Assembly (NCBI GenBank): GCA_017514685.1
Contig: JAFWJN010000025.1
Coordinates: 31,251-95,250 of the forward strand
From: Clostridia bacterium
GTDB lineage: Bacteria; Bacillota; Clostridia; Christensenellales; CAG-138
Length of the DNA: 64,000 bases
Direction: 5' to 3'
The notes under the pieces are model-generated. The model was not told the DNA's origin, did no database searches, and saw only the letters and a list, made by a program, of their open reading frames with translations. Of this stretch, positions 62,904 through 64,000 are shown one piece after another. Every line of letters starts with the position of its first letter. The stretch's first letter is position 1. The position numbers were made by a program, and so were the translations under genes.

Positions 62904-63795
62904 TCTGAAAGAATGGTTCCGTGCCTGGGATGAGGACAGGTTCGATTTTACGGAGAAAGCAGCCGGGGAAATGCATCCCGATCTAATACAGGAAACACCG
63001 GAGAAAGTGACAGAAGAGAATCTGATCGGACTGGAGCACAAAGAGAAGGCGGCTTTTCAGAAGTTGTATCCGATTCTTGCCGTGATTCTGATCACGGTCA
63101 TGATTGCCTTTTTCTTGCGGGCGGTATTCGATCTGCCAGAGTTCGGCAAAGCAGGGAATCCAACGGATAATGAGGTGGTTGACCGGTATCTGAGAAACGG
63201 GATGGAGGAGACCGGCGCAGTCAATGCGGTATCAGGCATTATTCTGGATTACCGGGCATTTGATACGTTAGGGGAATCCCATGTTCTGTTTGCAGCACTG
63301 ACCGCGGTTATGATCCTGCTGCTGTATCCGGATGTTTCACCGTTTAAAGCAACGAAGGACTTTGGCGTTGATCTGATCCGGAGAGATGTGATTGTAGGAA
63401 CCACTGCAAAGGTGCTGGTTCCGGTGACGGTTCTTTTCGGCAGTTACCTGATTCTGAACGGACATCTGGGACCGGGTGGCGGTTTTTCCGGAGGAGCGAT
63501 CATCGGTGCAGGCTTTATCCTTTATTCTGTTGCCTTTGGCTATACCGGCATCGAGAGATATTTAAATCTTCGTTCGTTTAGAATCGTCTGCGCATGTGCT
63601 CTCTGCTTTTACAGCGTTTCCAAATGCTACTCTTTCTTCTGCGGTGCGAATGGGTTTCATACCATTTTTTCCGCAGGAACACCGGGAAGAATTCTGTCCG
63701 CGGGGCTGATTCTTCCTTTGAATGCGGCCGTCGGAATCGTTGTTGCCTGTACAATGTACGGACTGTATTCCATGTTTCAGAGAGGTAAAATATAA
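62890..63795 (+). CDS. MbhE-MnhB fusion, Na+/H+ antiporter subunit B
   Basis: 301 residues. A soluble N-terminus (about 1-55), a MbhE-like part with two helices (about 58-155; TLGESHVLFAALTAVMILLL) and then a MnhB domain with four helices (about 165-300; LVPVTVLFGSYLILNGHLGPGGGFSGG). In Mrp the first part belongs to the end of MrpA, in Mbh it is a separate MbhE; the join to MnhB is a cluster-specific variant. The stop TAA shares one base with the ATG of the next gene. Confidence 0.9.
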   Translation: MKRNNLKEWFRAWDEDRFDFTEKAAGEMHPDLIQETPEKVTEENLIGLEHKEKAAFQKLYPILAVILITVMIAFFLRAVFDLPEFGKAGNPTDNEVVDRYLRNGMEETGAVNAVSGIILDYRAFDTLGESHVLFAALTAVMILLLYPDVSPFKATKDFGVDLIRRDVIVGTTAKVLVPVTVLFGSYLILNGHLGPGGGFSGGAIIGAGFILYSVAFGYTGIERYLNLRSFRIVCACALCFYSVSKCYSFFCGANGFHTIFSAGTPGRILSAGLILPLNAAVGIVVACTMYGLYSMFQRGKI

Positions 63796-64000
63796 TGCGT
63801 AGTATCTTACAGCAGATTTGGAATGAACGAATAGCGGTCGTGGCGGTGATTCTGTTCGCGGTGGGATTTGCGACGCTCCTCCTGCACAGGAATCTGCTGA
63901 AAAAAATCATAGGCCTGAACATCATGGATACGGCAGGGTATCTCCTGCTGACATCGCTGGGATATATTGAGAACCGTCTTTCTCCAATCATTCAGAATGC
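63795..64000 (+). CDS. Na+/H+ antiporter subunit C (MrpC/NuoK-like), N-terminal part
   Basis: The first 68 residues are in the window. RIAVVAVILFAVGFATLLLHRNLLKKIIGLNIMDTAGYLLL is an MrpC/NuoK pattern, quoted here in broken form: helix one, HRNLLKKIIGLNIM, and GYLLLTSLGY. The gene continues past the window end. The start is TAATG with the stop of the fusion gene. Subunits D and others should follow. Confidence 0.9.
   Translation, partial: MRSILQQIWNERIAVVAVILFAVGFATLLLHRNLLKKIIGLNIMDTAGYLLLTSLGYIENRLSPIIQN

Overview
The window is a contiguous, gene-dense piece of a bacterial chromosome. It looks like an anaerobic, gut- or rumen-type member of the Bacillota (Clostridia), of middling G+C by eye. 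The evidence is the recF-remB(yaaB)-gyrB-gyrA order, RpsU, strong GGAGG ribosome sites, TTGACA/TATAAT promoters, lipobox lipoproteins, AgrC/AgrA-like LytTR signalling, BspA-type leucine-rich repeats, a membrane pyrophosphatase and Mrp/Mbh-type ion-transport genes. I see no rRNA, tRNA, CRISPR array, insertion sequence or prophage. The species cannot be fixed from sequence reading alone.

Layout. 1-4136 (+): the end of a BMP-family lipoprotein gene, a terminator and a second promoter, then the ATPase and two permeases of a nucleoside-type ABC importer. 4257-13335 (-): a six-gene rhamnoside operon (two GH78-type rhamnosidases, one GH43-type enzyme, rhaB, rhaA, rhaD); the hydrolases lack signal peptides, so cleavage is probably cytosolic. 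13485-15514 (-): a LytTR two-component system. It is divergent from 15711-19314 (+), a membrane-anchored GH3 protein with swapped domain order plus a small membrane protein; the shared intergenic region holds a tandem direct repeat of the LytTR type just upstream of a good promoter. 19451-24092 (+): a surface O-acylation-like set (SGNH/LRR protein, MBOAT acyltransferase, second SGNH/LRR protein). 24230-29219 (-): a GlsB-type membrane protein and a CotH / VTC-domain / DUF4956 operon. 29317-36539 (-): recF-remB-gyrB-gyrA-cca, divergent from secA (36839-39589, +).

39655-42659 (-): pepV-like dipeptidase, OmpR-type regulator and a soluble PAS histidine kinase. 42933-45405: rpsU (-), tdk (+) and an M15 peptidase lipoprotein (-). 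45544-47676 (-): membrane pyrophosphatase, followed upstream by a 406-bp non-coding stretch with two LacI-type palindromes and nested repeats. 48083-53249 (-): a membrane-anchored metallophosphoesterase and a lipoprotein of four internal repeats. 53309-60103 (-): a HAD phosphatase and an iron/phosphonate-type ABC importer, followed by a membrane protein and a ComEC-like metallo-beta-lactamase protein; the promoter carries a LacI-type operator nearly identical to one at the pyrophosphatase promoter. 60367-61395 (+): an endonuclease/exonuclease/phosphatase-fold enzyme. 61535-64000 (+): Mrp/Mbh antiporter genes in the order E-F-G-DUF4040-(MbhE+MnhB)-C, cut by the window end.

The most interesting parts are the LytTR-controlled permuted GH3 membrane protein, the CotH/VTC/DUF4956 operon, the SGNH-MBOAT-SGNH set with leucine-rich repeats, and the shared LacI-type operators joining the pyrophosphatase to a phosphatase/ABC-importer operon.
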